DNA from: Clostridium oryzae
Lineage (GTDB): Bacteria; Bacillota; Clostridia; Clostridiales; Clostridiaceae
NCBI RefSeq assembly: GCF_002029235.1
Contig: NZ_MZGV01000020.1
Coordinates: 1-64,000 of the forward strand
DNA length: 64,000 nt
Direction of reading: 5' to 3'
Translations under genes and position numbers: made by a program
The notes under the pieces: generated by a model
Seen by the model: the letters and a program-made list of their open reading frames with translations, nothing else
What the model was told of the DNA's origin: nothing
Database searches by the model: none
Shown: positions 45,424 to 54,223 of the stretch, piece after piece
Layout of the letters: every line of letters starts with the position of its first letter
How positions within the stretch are numbered: position 1 is the stretch's first letter

Positions 45424-48093
45424 TTAACTTCTCTGTGCTATTCGTCTAAATAACTTATAAATTTCATTAACAACAAGAGGTATGATTGACAGAATACCTA
45501 CAAGCAGCCAGTCTCTCATATTTAAGTCAAATACACCAAATATGTTTCTAAGGAAAGGTATTGTAATTACTACGTCTTGAAGGAATATCCCTACTAAAAG
45601 AGCAGCTATAAGGTATTTGTTTGTAAATATTCCTAATTGAAATATTGATTTTTTAGGATTTCTCATGTTAAGTGAGTGAAACAACTGAGATACACTAAGA
45701 ACAACAAAAGCCATAGTTTGTGCATGTGTAAGGGTGTTAGGGTGTATATCCTTCGGGAAAAGAGGGAATATACTCGTCTCACCAGTGTAAACTTTAGCTC
45801 CTATTATAAAGGCAGCTAAGGTAAGAAATCCAATAAGTGCACCATTGAGCAGAACACTTATGCCGGTACCGTGAGCAAATAAACTCTCTTTAGGATCACG
45901 TGGTTTTTCTTTCATTACATCTTTATCACCAGGATCAACACCAAGTGAAAGTGCAGGTAGTGTATCGGTAATCAAGTTAACCCATAGTATATGTATTGGC
46001 TTTAGTGGAGCACTCCAACCCATAAGGATTGATACGAATAGAGCCAATATTTCTCCAATGTTACATGAAAGAAGGAATATTATAGATTTCTTTATATTGT
46101 TAAAAATATTTCTACCTTCTTCTATAGCAGATACGATAGTTGAAAAATTATCATCTGTAAGTATCATATCAGAAGCACCTTTTGCAACATCTGTACCAGT
46201 AATGCCCATGGCAACGCCGATGTCAGCGGCTTTAAGAGAAGGAGCATCATTTACACCATCACCTGTCATTGATACGATGTTTCCTTTTGCTTTGAACGCT
46301 TTTACAATCTTAACCTTATGCTCAGGTGAAACTCTTGCAAATACTCTAAGATTATCAATCTTAGAAGCAAGTTCCTCATCAGACATATTATCCAGTTCCA
46401 TACCGAATATAGCCTGTGATTCATCTTCTGCTATGCCTAACTCCTTAGCTATAGCGAAGGCAGTGTTCTTATGATCGCCAGTAATCATTATTGTTTTTAT
46501 TCCAGAGCTTCTACATAATTTTATTGAGTCTTTGACTTCTTCTCTTGGAGGATCTATCATTCCTACGAGACCAATAAATGTAAGCTGACTTTCTAGTTCA
46601 TCTATATCAATATGAGTTGATGTAAGAATCTTGTAGGCTGATCCTAAAACTCTTAATGCATCATCAGACATTTTGTTTGAACTTTCCATAATAGATGCTT
46701 TAACATCATCAGTAAGATTCACGACTTCACCATTAATCAGCGCTGAAGAACATATTTTAAGCAAATTATCTATCGCACCTTTAGTCATTACATAATATTT
46801 ATCATCATATTTATTTACTGTTGTCATAAGTTTTCTGTCAGATTCAAAAGGAATTTCATCAATTCGTTCATGTTGTTTATTAAGGTCATCTCTAAATATA
46901 TTGTATTTAGCTCCCATTGCTAATAGAGCGATTTCTGTAGGATCACCAGTTTGTGAACTTCCAGTATAGGTTGCATCATTACAAAGCATTATATTGTCTA
47001 AAAGCAATTTCTCAGAAGTATTATCTACATTTAGTTCAGAAGCAGGTTTAAGTTGATTATCAATATAAAATTTAGTCACAGTCATTTTGTTTTGGGTAAG
47101 GGTACCTGTCTTATCTGAACAAATTATATTTACAGCTCCTAAAGTTTCTACAGCAGGAAGCTTTCTTACAATAGCATTCTGCTTAATCATCTTCTGTACG
47201 CCAACAGCAAGCACTATAGTAACAATAGCTGGAAGTCCTTCAGGAATAGCTGCTACGGCTAGACTTATTGCAGTTAAAAACATTTCAAAAGGTTCTCTTC
47301 CCTGAATTATACCTACAATAAACATTACGATACATATTCCTAATGCTCCAAAACCTAGAATTTTTCCTAGTTCAGCAAGTTTTTTCTGAAGTGGCGTAAG
47401 TTCAGATTCACTTTCATCAAGCATTTTAGCTATTTTACCAATCTCAGTATTCATTCCTGTACCAGTTGCTATACCAACAGCTCTTCCGTAGGTTGTAAGA
47501 GTTGACATGAAGGCCATGTTCTTCTGATCACCTAATGGTACCGCATTTTCATCTGAAATTACTGTAGAATCTTTGTCAGAGGGAACTGATTCACCAGTGA
47601 GAGCAGATTCTTCAATTTTTAGATTGGCTGTTTCAATAAGCCTTAAATCACAAGGAACGTATCGTCCTGCGTCTAGAATTACAATATCCCCAGGCACTAG
47701 TTCTTCTGAAGCTACTTCAACCATTTCACCATTTCTTTTTACAATTGCTTTAGGGGTAGACAGCTTTTTCAATGCTTCAAGGGACTTTTCAGCTTTGGAT
47801 TCCTGGATTATACCCACAACCGCATTAATAATTATTACAATAGCGATTACAATAGCATCTGATCTTTCACCCAAAGCAAAAGAAATAACGGCGGCTACAA
47901 TTAAGATGTATATCATTGCATCATTAATTTGAGCAAAGAGCATCTTTAAAAGGCTTTTTTTGCCTTTTTGAGCCAATTTGTTCTCTCCGAACTTCTCAAC
48001 TCTTTTTTTTACTTCTTCAGATGATAGTCCGTTAATAATATCTGTTTCTAATTCTTTTACTATGGTGTCAGTATCTTTCTTATACCACATCAT
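45424..48093 (-). CDS. P2-type cation-transporting ATPase, Ca2+/Mn2+ exporter
   Basis: An 889-residue P-type ATPase. The phosphorylation motif is CSDKTGTLTQNKMTV, the actuator loop has LTGESVPSDK, and the hinge is MTGDGVNDAPSLKAADIG. Membrane helix 4 has AAIPEGLPAIV and helix 6 has NLITDTLPAL, as in SERCA-like calcium pumps. About ten membrane helices are visible. The start is the ATG at 48093 after AAAGGTGG. Upstream lies a yybP-ykoY riboswitch, a class that senses Mn2+, so export of Mn2+ (perhaps with Ca2+) is the best guess. Metal choice is inference from regulation. Confidence 0.93.
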   Translation of the reverse strand: MMWYKKDTDTIVKELETDIINGLSSEEVKKRVEKFGENKLAQKGKKSLLKMLFAQINDAMIYILIVAAVISFALGERSDAIVIAIVIIINAVVGIIQESKAEKSLEALKKLSTPKAIVKRNGEMVEVASEELVPGDIVILDAGRYVPCDLRLIETANLKIEESALTGESVPSDKDSTVISDENAVPLGDQKNMAFMSTLTTYGRAVGIATGTGMNTEIGKIAKMLDESESELTPLQKKLAELGKILGFGALGICIVMFIVGIIQGREPFEMFLTAISLAVAAIPEGLPAIVTIVLAVGVQKMIKQNAIVRKLPAVETLGAVNIICSDKTGTLTQNKMTVTKFYIDNQLKPASELNVDNTSEKLLLDNIMLCNDATYTGSSQTGDPTEIALLAMGAKYNIFRDDLNKQHERIDEIPFESDRKLMTTVNKYDDKYYVMTKGAIDNLLKICSSALINGEVVNLTDDVKASIMESSNKMSDDALRVLGSAYKILTSTHIDIDELESQLTFIGLVGMIDPPREEVKDSIKLCRSSGIKTIMITGDHKNTAFAIAKELGIAEDESQAIFGMELDNMSDEELASKIDNLRVFARVSPEHKVKIVKAFKAKGNIVSMTGDGVNDAPSLKAADIGVAMGITGTDVAKGASDMILTDDNFSTIVSAIEEGRNIFNNIKKSIIFLLSCNIGEILALFVSILMGWSAPLKPIHILWVNLITDTLPALSLGVDPGDKDVMKEKPRDPKESLFAHGTGISVLLNGALIGFLTLAAFIIGAKVYTGETSIFPLFPKDIHPNTLTHAQTMAFVVLSVSQLFHSLNMRNPKKSIFQLGIFTNKYLIAALLVGIFLQDVVITIPFLRNIFGVFDLNMRDWLLVGILSIIPLVVNEIYKLFRRIAQRS

Positions 48094-48145
48094 GTTACCA
48101 CCTTTCATTAAGTTTAATATAATTTTGTATGTATAAAAAACAATA

Positions 48146-48186
48146 TAAAAAGACCTTTGTTCTATATAAAATAGAACAAAGGTCTT
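48146..48186 (-). terminator. Expression-platform terminator of the yybP-ykoY riboswitch
   Basis: On the minus strand AAGACCTTTGTTCTA pairs with TAGAACAAAGGTCTT, followed by TTTATATTG. Its 5' arm overlaps the GCAAGACC end of the aptamer, the usual arrangement for a metal-induced ON switch. Confidence 0.88.
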
Positions 48187-48280
48187 GCTATCTCTAAAAT
48201 ATAAGAGCTCACTATCCGGGTAACTTACCGAAATGACGGATAGTTCAAGCGTTTCATGCTTTAAGCTACTCCCCTTATGA
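48147..48280 (-). promoter_or_regulatory. yybP-ykoY (manganese) riboswitch
   Basis: On the minus strand the leader reads AAGGGGAGTAGC at its 5' end, then an arm with ATCCGTCATTTCGG and CCCGGATAG, and closes with GATAGCAAGACCTTTG. The GGGGAGUAGC and GCAAGACCUUU ends are hallmarks of this class, and a terminator overlaps the 3' end. Published work shows that the class binds Mn2+ and controls Mn2+ efflux genes. It precedes a P-type cation ATPase here. Confidence 0.88.
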
Positions 48281-48284
48281 GATG

Positions 48285-48313
48285 ATTATATCATAGGGAA
48301 GGTCTTTAAGCAA
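48285..48313 (-). promoter_or_regulatory. Promoter of the riboswitch-ATPase unit
   Basis: TTGCTT (48313-48308), 17-base spacer, TATAAT (48290-48285) on the minus strand. Transcription would begin at about the first base of the riboswitch. Confidence 0.8.
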
Positions 48314-48469
48314 TATATCTATGGATAAAAAAGCTATTTATAGAAGTCCTTATCTATATCTATTTTATATGGTGTATATATACATAATATGTGTAAGTCA
48401 ATTGCGAATTATAAGTATATATTTATTTAAATAAAAATGTCACGTGGCTGGCACTTGAATATTTTTGTA

Positions 48470-48499
48470 TTGACAAAACCTCATAAATTGTAATATAAT
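48470..48499 (+). promoter_or_regulatory. Promoter of the aspS-gatCAB T-box operon
   Basis: TTGACA (48470-48475), 18-base spacer, TATAAT (48494-48499). The transcript would begin near 48506, just before T-box stem I. Confidence 0.85.
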
Positions 48500-48507
48500 T
48501 TTTGCAA

Positions 48508-48775
48508 AGCAACGACGAAGAGGAGTAACATAAATTATCGTTCACAGTGAGCAGGAGATAGTGAAAACCCTGCAAAATGAATTTATGCGAATAACACTTT
48601 ACCAGCTGCAATCTGAACGTCTTTTGACAAGTAGGTGATGCCGTAAGCCAAGCGTGAGAATGGCAACACTAGAGAGACTGCGTTGACAGTAAATCAGGTG
48701 GTACCGCGGACATGTAATGTAATATACAGTTGTTCGTCCTGAAATTTTATATTTTTGGGCGAGCAGCTTTTTTTA
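48508..48775 (+). promoter_or_regulatory. T-box leader, likely tRNA-Asn responsive
   Basis: Stem I starts near GACGAAGAGGAGTAA (from 48512) and closes at CGTC (about 48618-48621). The specifier region GAATAACAC contains AAC (48593-48595), an Asn codon followed by the usual A; GAA (Glu) lies two positions before it. The T-box sequence CAGGTGGTACCGCGGA is at 48695-48710. The terminator is formed by GTTCGTCC (about 48732) and GGGCGAGC (48757) with a T-run to 48774. Uncharged tRNA should permit read-through into aspS-gatCAB. Confidence 0.93.
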
Positions 48776-48841
48776 TACAAAAAATTAGCAGTATTTTGCT
48801 CATCCGAAATAAGAGTGTTTAAAGAAGGAAAGGAGAAAAAA

Positions 48842-50587
48842 ATGTTACCAATTTATCGAAGCAAAATCATGAACCAAATTTCCGAAAGCGACATAGGATC
48901 TGAACTAAAGATAGCCGGATGGGTAGAAAATATCCGTGATCATGGAGGAGTATCTTTCATAGACTTACGTGATATGTATGGTGTAATGCAGGTTGTATTT
49001 AGAGATACTGACCTTTTAAAAGGAATCAAAAAAGAGGAATGCTTATCTATAGAAGGTGTTATTGAGAAGCGTGACGAGGAAACCTATAACCCTAGTATTC
49101 CAACAGGAACCATAGAACTTGAGGCGCATAAGGTTACTGTTCTTGGGAAAGTTTATAGAGAGCTGCCATTTGAAATAGCTACTTCAAAAGAAATCCGTGA
49201 AGATGTGCGTTTGAAATATCGTTATCTTGATTTAAGAAACCGTAAAGTCAAAGATAATATCTTGTTTCGTTCTCAAGTTATAAGTTTTATGAGACAGAAG
49301 ATGGAAGGTATGGGATTTATAGAAATTCAAACTCCTATTTTGAGTGCATCATCTCCTGAAGGCGCACGTGATTATATTGTTCCATCAAGAAAATATAAAG
49401 GTAAATTTTATGCATTGCCGCAGGCTCCTCAACAGTTTAAACAATTGCTTATGGTATCAGGTATTGATAAGTATTTCCAGATAGCGCCATGTTTCCGTGA
49501 TGAGGATGCTCGTGCTGATCGTTCTCCTGGAGAATTCTATCAATTAGATTTTGAAATGACCTTCGCAACTCAAGAGGATGTGTTCCGTACAGGAGAAGAA
49601 GTGTTAACTGAGACTTTCAAGAAGTTCGCTCCAGAAGGATACAAAATTACTGAAGCACCTTATCCAATCATCAGCTACAAGCAGGCAATGCTTGAATTTG
49701 GTACTGATAAGCCTGACCTTCGTAATCCGTTGCGTATTATTGATCTTTCTGACTTTTTCCAGAAATGTTCCTTCAAGCCTTTTCACAACAAGACAGTAAG
49801 GGCTATTAAGGTTCATGCAGAGCTGTCAAAGGGTTTTCATGAGAAGTTACTGACATTTGCACAGTCTATTGGAATGGGCGGACTTGGATACCTTGAAGTA
49901 AAAGAAGATTTATCTTACAAGGGACCTATTGATAAATTTATTCCAGAGGAAATGAAGAGTCAGTTATTGGATTTAGCGCATCTGGAAGCAGGGGATATTA
50001 TATTCTTTATTGCTGATACTGAAGACCTTGCAAATAAATATGCAGGACAGATTCGTAATGAGCTTGGTGTTCGTCTTGACATTATCGAGAAGAACGCTTA
50101 TCGTTTCTGCTATGTTAATGATTTCCCAATGTACGAAATCGATGAAGAGACAGGTAAAATTGGATTTACGCATAATCCATTTTCAATGCCGCAGGGTGGT
50201 TTAGAAGCACTTACTACAAAAGATCCGTTAGATATACTTGCATATCAGTATGATATAGTATGTAACGGTATAGAACTTTCCTCTGGTGCAGTTAGAAACC
50301 ATGACATGGAAGTAATGGTAAAAGCCTTTGAAATTGCAGGTTATGATGAGGAAACCTTAAAAGATAAATTCGGAGCCTTATATAATGCATTTCAGTTCGG
50401 AGCTCCACCTCATGCTGGTATGGCACCAGGTGTTGACCGTATGATTATGCTTCTTAGAAACGAAGAAAACATCCGTGAGGTTATAGCTTTCCCAATGAGC
50501 AGCAGTGCACAGGATCTTATGTGCGGTGCACCAAACGAAGTAACAGAGCAGCAGCTCCGTGAAGTTCACATTAAGGTAAGGAAATAA
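48842..50587 (+). CDS. aspS: Aspartyl-tRNA synthetase, probably non-discriminating
   Basis: A 581-residue class II synthetase of bacterial type. The N-terminal OB fold has IAGWVENIRDHGGVSFIDLRD. Class II motifs are seen in GARDYIVPSRKYKGKF, FRDEDARADRSPGEFYQLDFEM and GMAPGVDRMIMLL; the bacterial insertion domain is present. ATG at 48842 follows GGAAAGGAG. Its linkage to gatCAB and to a T-box with an Asn specifier suggests that it also charges tRNA-Asn with Asp for transamidation. It uses many CGT arginine codons, unlike neighbouring operons, which prefer AGA. Confidence 0.93.
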   Translation: MLPIYRSKIMNQISESDIGSELKIAGWVENIRDHGGVSFIDLRDMYGVMQVVFRDTDLLKGIKKEECLSIEGVIEKRDEETYNPSIPTGTIELEAHKVTVLGKVYRELPFEIATSKEIREDVRLKYRYLDLRNRKVKDNILFRSQVISFMRQKMEGMGFIEIQTPILSASSPEGARDYIVPSRKYKGKFYALPQAPQQFKQLLMVSGIDKYFQIAPCFRDEDARADRSPGEFYQLDFEMTFATQEDVFRTGEEVLTETFKKFAPEGYKITEAPYPIISYKQAMLEFGTDKPDLRNPLRIIDLSDFFQKCSFKPFHNKTVRAIKVHAELSKGFHEKLLTFAQSIGMGGLGYLEVKEDLSYKGPIDKFIPEEMKSQLLDLAHLEAGDIIFFIADTEDLANKYAGQIRNELGVRLDIIEKNAYRFCYVNDFPMYEIDEETGKIGFTHNPFSMPQGGLEALTTKDPLDILAYQYDIVCNGIELSSGAVRNHDMEVMVKAFEIAGYDEETLKDKFGALYNAFQFGAPPHAGMAPGVDRMIMLLRNEENIREVIAFPMSSSAQDLMCGAPNEVTEQQLREVHIKVRK

Positions 50588-50637
50588 TTGATTATCCGAT
50601 TCAGTCATAATCAGATTTAAGAATAAGTAAGGGTTTA

Positions 50638-50671
50638 GATGGAAATTCAGCTTTTAAGCTGAATTTCTTCA
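50638..50671. repeat. Palindromic unit, copy between aspS and gatC
   Basis: GATG followed by GAAATTCAGCTT and AAGCTGAATTTC, 12-bp perfect arms with a 2-base loop. It lies in the 176-base gap between aspS and gatC, flanked by AAGAATAAG and CTTAGTTCTT. It may weaken read-through inside the operon. Confidence 0.65.
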
Positions 50672-50763
50672 ATAGCTTTTAATTCTTAGTTCTTATCTAT
50701 TATCTATTTACGAATCTTAATTTGTTTATAGCTGAATCGTCGATTGTAGAAAGGAGATTAACT

Positions 50764-51057
50764 ATGGCAGTAACGAAAACAGAAATTGAAAAGCTTGCTA
50801 AGCTTTCTAAACTGCGCTTTTCTGATGACGAACTTGAAAAGTTTGCAGATGAATTTGACGAAATTATTGCATTTGCTGATACGATTAATCAGTCTGTGGA
50901 AGGCGGAACAGATGAACTCAGAAGTGTTGGTTCTCAGCTTATTTCCTTTGAAGATCTTCGCGAGGATGAAGTGATTCCATCCCTGCCTAATGAAAAGATT
51001 GTGTCTAATGTAGAAGATAAAGACGGATTTTTCAGCGTTAGGAGGAATAAAAAATGA
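50764..51057 (+). CDS. gatC: Asp-tRNA(Asn)/Glu-tRNA(Gln) amidotransferase subunit C
   Basis: A 97-residue subunit that stabilises the GatA-GatB complex. IEKLAKLSKLRFSDDELEKFADEFDEII is typical of GatC, and the C-terminus FFSVRRNKK ends the belt region. The start is ATG at 50764 with AAAGGAG upstream. The last four bases (ATGA) overlap the gatA start. The subunit is needed for misacylated Asp-tRNA(Asn) or Glu-tRNA(Gln) conversion. Confidence 0.93.
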   Translation: MAVTKTEIEKLAKLSKLRFSDDELEKFADEFDEIIAFADTINQSVEGGTDELRSVGSQLISFEDLREDEVIPSLPNEKIVSNVEDKDGFFSVRRNKK

Positions 51058-52511
51058 GAGAAATAATTTCTGAATTAACACAAAAACTTCATAACGGTGA
51101 AATATCTTCCGTTGAACTGACAAAGCAATATATAAAATCGATTGAAGAAACAAATCCAACTTTAAATGCTTATGTGCATACTACCTTTGAAACTGCACTT
51201 CAGGGAGCCGATGTTGCTGACAAGATGTTAAAAGAAGGTAAAGCTTCTGCACTATGCGGTATTCCTATGGCATTAAAAGATAACATTTGCACCGATGGCC
51301 TTCTAACTACTTGCTGCTCCAAGATTCTTGACGGATTTAAGCCTTATTATGATGCAGCAGTATGGGAAAAATTAAAAATACAGGGAGCTGTACTTCTAGG
51401 TAAAACTAATATGGATGAATTCGCCATGGGAAGTACTTCTGAATCAAGCTGCTACGGAGCACCTTTAAATCCAAGAAATACCGCTCACGTAACTGGAGGT
51501 TCTTCTGGTGGATCAGCTGCAGCAGTGTGCTCAAATATGGCAGCATATGCACTAGGTTCTGATACCGGAGGCTCAGTTCGTCAGCCTGCATCTTTCTGTG
51601 GTATTGTAGGACTTAAACCAACCTATGGTGCAGTTTCACGTTATGGACTCATAGCTTACGGAAGCTCTTTAGATCAGATTGGTCCTCTAACTTACAGTGT
51701 AAAGGATGCTGCCATAGTATTTGATGCAATAAAAGGTGCTGACAGGCGTGATCAAACAAGTAAAGCATTTGACTATGGCAATATATTAGAAGGCTTAAAT
51801 CAGGACGTTAAGGGAAAGAAGATTGGTGTAGCAGAGGAATTTTTCGATGGTATTGATGAAGATATGAAAGCTCAGATCCTTGAAGGAATCAAGCTGTTTG
51901 AAAAGAATGGTGCTGAAATAATAAATATTAAACTTCCAGCACTAAAACTAGCACTTCCAGTTTACTATATAATCGCCTGTGCAGAGGCCTCCTCTAATCT
52001 TGGAAGATATGATGGTATCCGTTACGGCCATCGTACAGATTCCTACGATAGCATTGATGATATGATTTATAAGACTAGAAGCGAGGGATTTGGTGATGAA
52101 GTAAAACGTCGTATAATGCTTGGAACTTATGTTTTATCCAGCGGTTATTATGACGCATACTATAAGAAAGCTATTGTCATACGTGAAGAAATTAATAGAG
52201 AATTTAATGATATATTTGAGAAATGTGATGTGTTAATTGCACCTACTGCACCACATACTGCATTTCCACTGAATTTTAGAGGCGCAAGTCCTGTTGAAAT
52301 GTATCTTTCTGATATTTGTACTGTGCCTATTAATATTGCAGGCATCCCATCTATTTCCGTTCCTTGCGGGAAAGATGCGAAGGGACTTCCAATAGGTATG
52401 CAGATTATAGGCAAGAAATTTGATGAAGCAACAATATTAAATATGGCTTATTTCTATGAACAAAATTCGGAAGACAAGGTTGGCATTTATGAAGGGGGTG
52501 TCAGAATATGA
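51054..52511 (+). CDS. gatA: Asp-tRNA(Asn)/Glu-tRNA(Gln) amidotransferase subunit A
   Basis: A 485-residue amidase-signature protein that releases ammonia from glutamine. The Ser-cisSer-Lys triad is visible: Lys in IPMALKDNICT, and the serines in HVTGGSSGGSAAAV and ALGSDTGGSVRQPAS. The conserved GLKPTYGAVSRYGLIAYGSSLDQIGP block is intact. It overlaps gatC and gatB by four bases each. Arginine codons are often CGT, as in the rest of this operon. Confidence 0.95.
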   Translation: MREIISELTQKLHNGEISSVELTKQYIKSIEETNPTLNAYVHTTFETALQGADVADKMLKEGKASALCGIPMALKDNICTDGLLTTCCSKILDGFKPYYDAAVWEKLKIQGAVLLGKTNMDEFAMGSTSESSCYGAPLNPRNTAHVTGGSSGGSAAAVCSNMAAYALGSDTGGSVRQPASFCGIVGLKPTYGAVSRYGLIAYGSSLDQIGPLTYSVKDAAIVFDAIKGADRRDQTSKAFDYGNILEGLNQDVKGKKIGVAEEFFDGIDEDMKAQILEGIKLFEKNGAEIINIKLPALKLALPVYYIIACAEASSNLGRYDGIRYGHRTDSYDSIDDMIYKTRSEGFGDEVKRRIMLGTYVLSSGYYDAYYKKAIVIREEINREFNDIFEKCDVLIAPTAPHTAFPLNFRGASPVEMYLSDICTVPINIAGIPSISVPCGKDAKGLPIGMQIIGKKFDEATILNMAYFYEQNSEDKVGIYEGGVRI

Positions 52512-53926
52512 GATATGAATTAGTATGCGGTATAGAAACTCATATTGAGCTGGCAACTAAAACAAAGATTTTCTGTAACTGTACAACTCAATTTGGAGGA
52601 GATCCGAATACTCACTGCTGCCCAGTCTGCACTGGTCAGCCGGGTTCTTTGCCGATTTTAAACAAAAAGGTGGTTGAGTATGCGGTAAGAGCAGGTCTTG
52701 CAGTACATTGCAAGATTAATAACATTTCTCACATGGACAGAAAAAATTATGTTTATCCTGATTTGCCAAAGGCTTATCAGATTTCACAGTATGATGAGCC
52801 TATTTGTGAACATGGCTATATTGAGCTGGATAGCGGAAAACGAATTGGTATTACACGTATTCATATTGAAGAAGATGCAGGTAAACTAGTTCATGAGAAT
52901 GGTTACACTTACATTGACTATAATCGTGGTGGAGTTCCGCTTATTGAGATAGTATCAGAGCCAGACATCTCTTCTCCGGAAGAAGCTAAAGAATACGCTG
53001 AAAAGCTGCAGTTAATTATGAGATATGTAGGAATTTCTGATTGCAAGATGCAGGAAGGTTCCATGCGATGTGATGTTAATGTATCGTTACGTGAAGCAGG
53101 TACGAAGGAATTTGGCACAAGGACGGAGACCAAAAACATCAACTCGCTTAATTATATTCAAAAGGCTATGTATGCTGAAATAGAGAGACAGACTGATATT
53201 TTGGAGGAAGGCGGAACTATAGTTCAGCAGACTATGAGGTATGATGATGTATCAGATTCTGTATCTCCAATGCGTGAGAAGGAAAATTCTGATGATTATC
53301 GTTATTTTCCTGATCCGGACATTATACGTTTCGAAGTTTCTCAGGATAAAGTTGATAAAATTCAAGCATCACTTCCAGAACTGCCTTTTGATAAGTTAAA
53401 GAGGTATATAAATGAGCTTGAGCTGCCAGAAGCAACTTCAAAACTCATATTCAAATACAGACGTGTTGCTGAGTTCTTTGAAGAAGCTACTTCTGAAGGT
53501 GCAAGTGTAAAAAATGCCTCAAACCTAATTACCGGTACGATTTATGCTAATATGAATACTGAGGAAGATAAGGAACTCTTCAAGGTTCTTATCTCCGCGA
53601 AACAATTTGCACTACTTGTAAAACTTTTGGATGATAAAAAAATCAACTTTAAAATGGCACAGAGTACGCTGCAGCAGATGCTGGAAAGTGGTAAATCTGC
53701 AGAAGAATTCATAAAAGCAGAAGATTTAGCAGGCATTTCAGATGAGGACTTAACGAAATTATGTAAGGAAGCAATTGCTGCTAATCCAAAAGCGGTTGAA
53801 GATATCAAGGCTGGTAAGGATAGAGCAATCAACTCTATGTTTGGCTACATCATGAAGCAGACTAAAGGAAAAGCTGATGTCAAGAAAGCTGAAGCTATTA
53901 TTAGAGATTTAATTAGTAAGATATAA
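52508..53926 (+). CDS. gatB: Asp-tRNA(Asn)/Glu-tRNA(Gln) amidotransferase subunit B
   Basis: A 472-residue kinase/amidotransferase subunit that activates the misacylated tRNA and adds ammonia. ELVCGIETHIELATKTKIFC, the Cys-bearing HCCPVCTGQPGSLPILN, MDRKNYVYPDLPKAYQISQ and GSMRCDVNVSLR are family hallmarks. The C-terminal GatB/YqeY tail domain, which contacts tRNA, is complete. GGGGG lies in the end of gatA before the ATG. It is the last gene of the operon. Confidence 0.95.
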   Translation: MRYELVCGIETHIELATKTKIFCNCTTQFGGDPNTHCCPVCTGQPGSLPILNKKVVEYAVRAGLAVHCKINNISHMDRKNYVYPDLPKAYQISQYDEPICEHGYIELDSGKRIGITRIHIEEDAGKLVHENGYTYIDYNRGGVPLIEIVSEPDISSPEEAKEYAEKLQLIMRYVGISDCKMQEGSMRCDVNVSLREAGTKEFGTRTETKNINSLNYIQKAMYAEIERQTDILEEGGTIVQQTMRYDDVSDSVSPMREKENSDDYRYFPDPDIIRFEVSQDKVDKIQASLPELPFDKLKRYINELELPEATSKLIFKYRRVAEFFEEATSEGASVKNASNLITGTIYANMNTEEDKELFKVLISAKQFALLVKLLDDKKINFKMAQSTLQQMLESGKSAEEFIKAEDLAGISDEDLTKLCKEAIAANPKAVEDIKAGKDRAINSMFGYIMKQTKGKADVKKAEAIIRDLISKI

Positions 53927-53938
53927 ATGTGTTATGTC

Positions 53939-53977
53939 AAGGCTGCCGCACTAAAAATTAGTACGGCAGCCTTTTAT
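53939..53977 (+). terminator. Terminator of aspS-gatCAB
   Basis: AAGGCTGCCG-ACT pairs with AGT-CGGCAGCCTTTT over a short A/T loop, with one mismatch. Strong G+C-rich stem followed by T-run. From here to 54223 I see no further gene. Confidence 0.93.
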
Positions 53978-54223
53978 CCATAGGAAATGTTCATGAAAGC
54001 GTGCTTTCACCAAGTAGAATGAAAAAGTAATCTTCTTTTTCGTAGGAATAATACTTTGTAAATGCATAGAGTCGGCATATGGTAGGAAGTGGTTGGAGGA
54101 GGCATTTTCCAGCCCACGGAAATCACTTCCTACCCTTCTCTATATATCGTTGAATATTAACGGGATATAAGATATACTATTTTTGTTGTGAGAAGTATAT
54201 TTTATAAAATAATGGTGATAGAA

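Noticed and set aside
46058-46474. Long plus-strand open frame antisense to the ATPase gene
   Set aside because: It mirrors the codon structure of the real gene, has no ribosome site, and encodes no recognisable protein.
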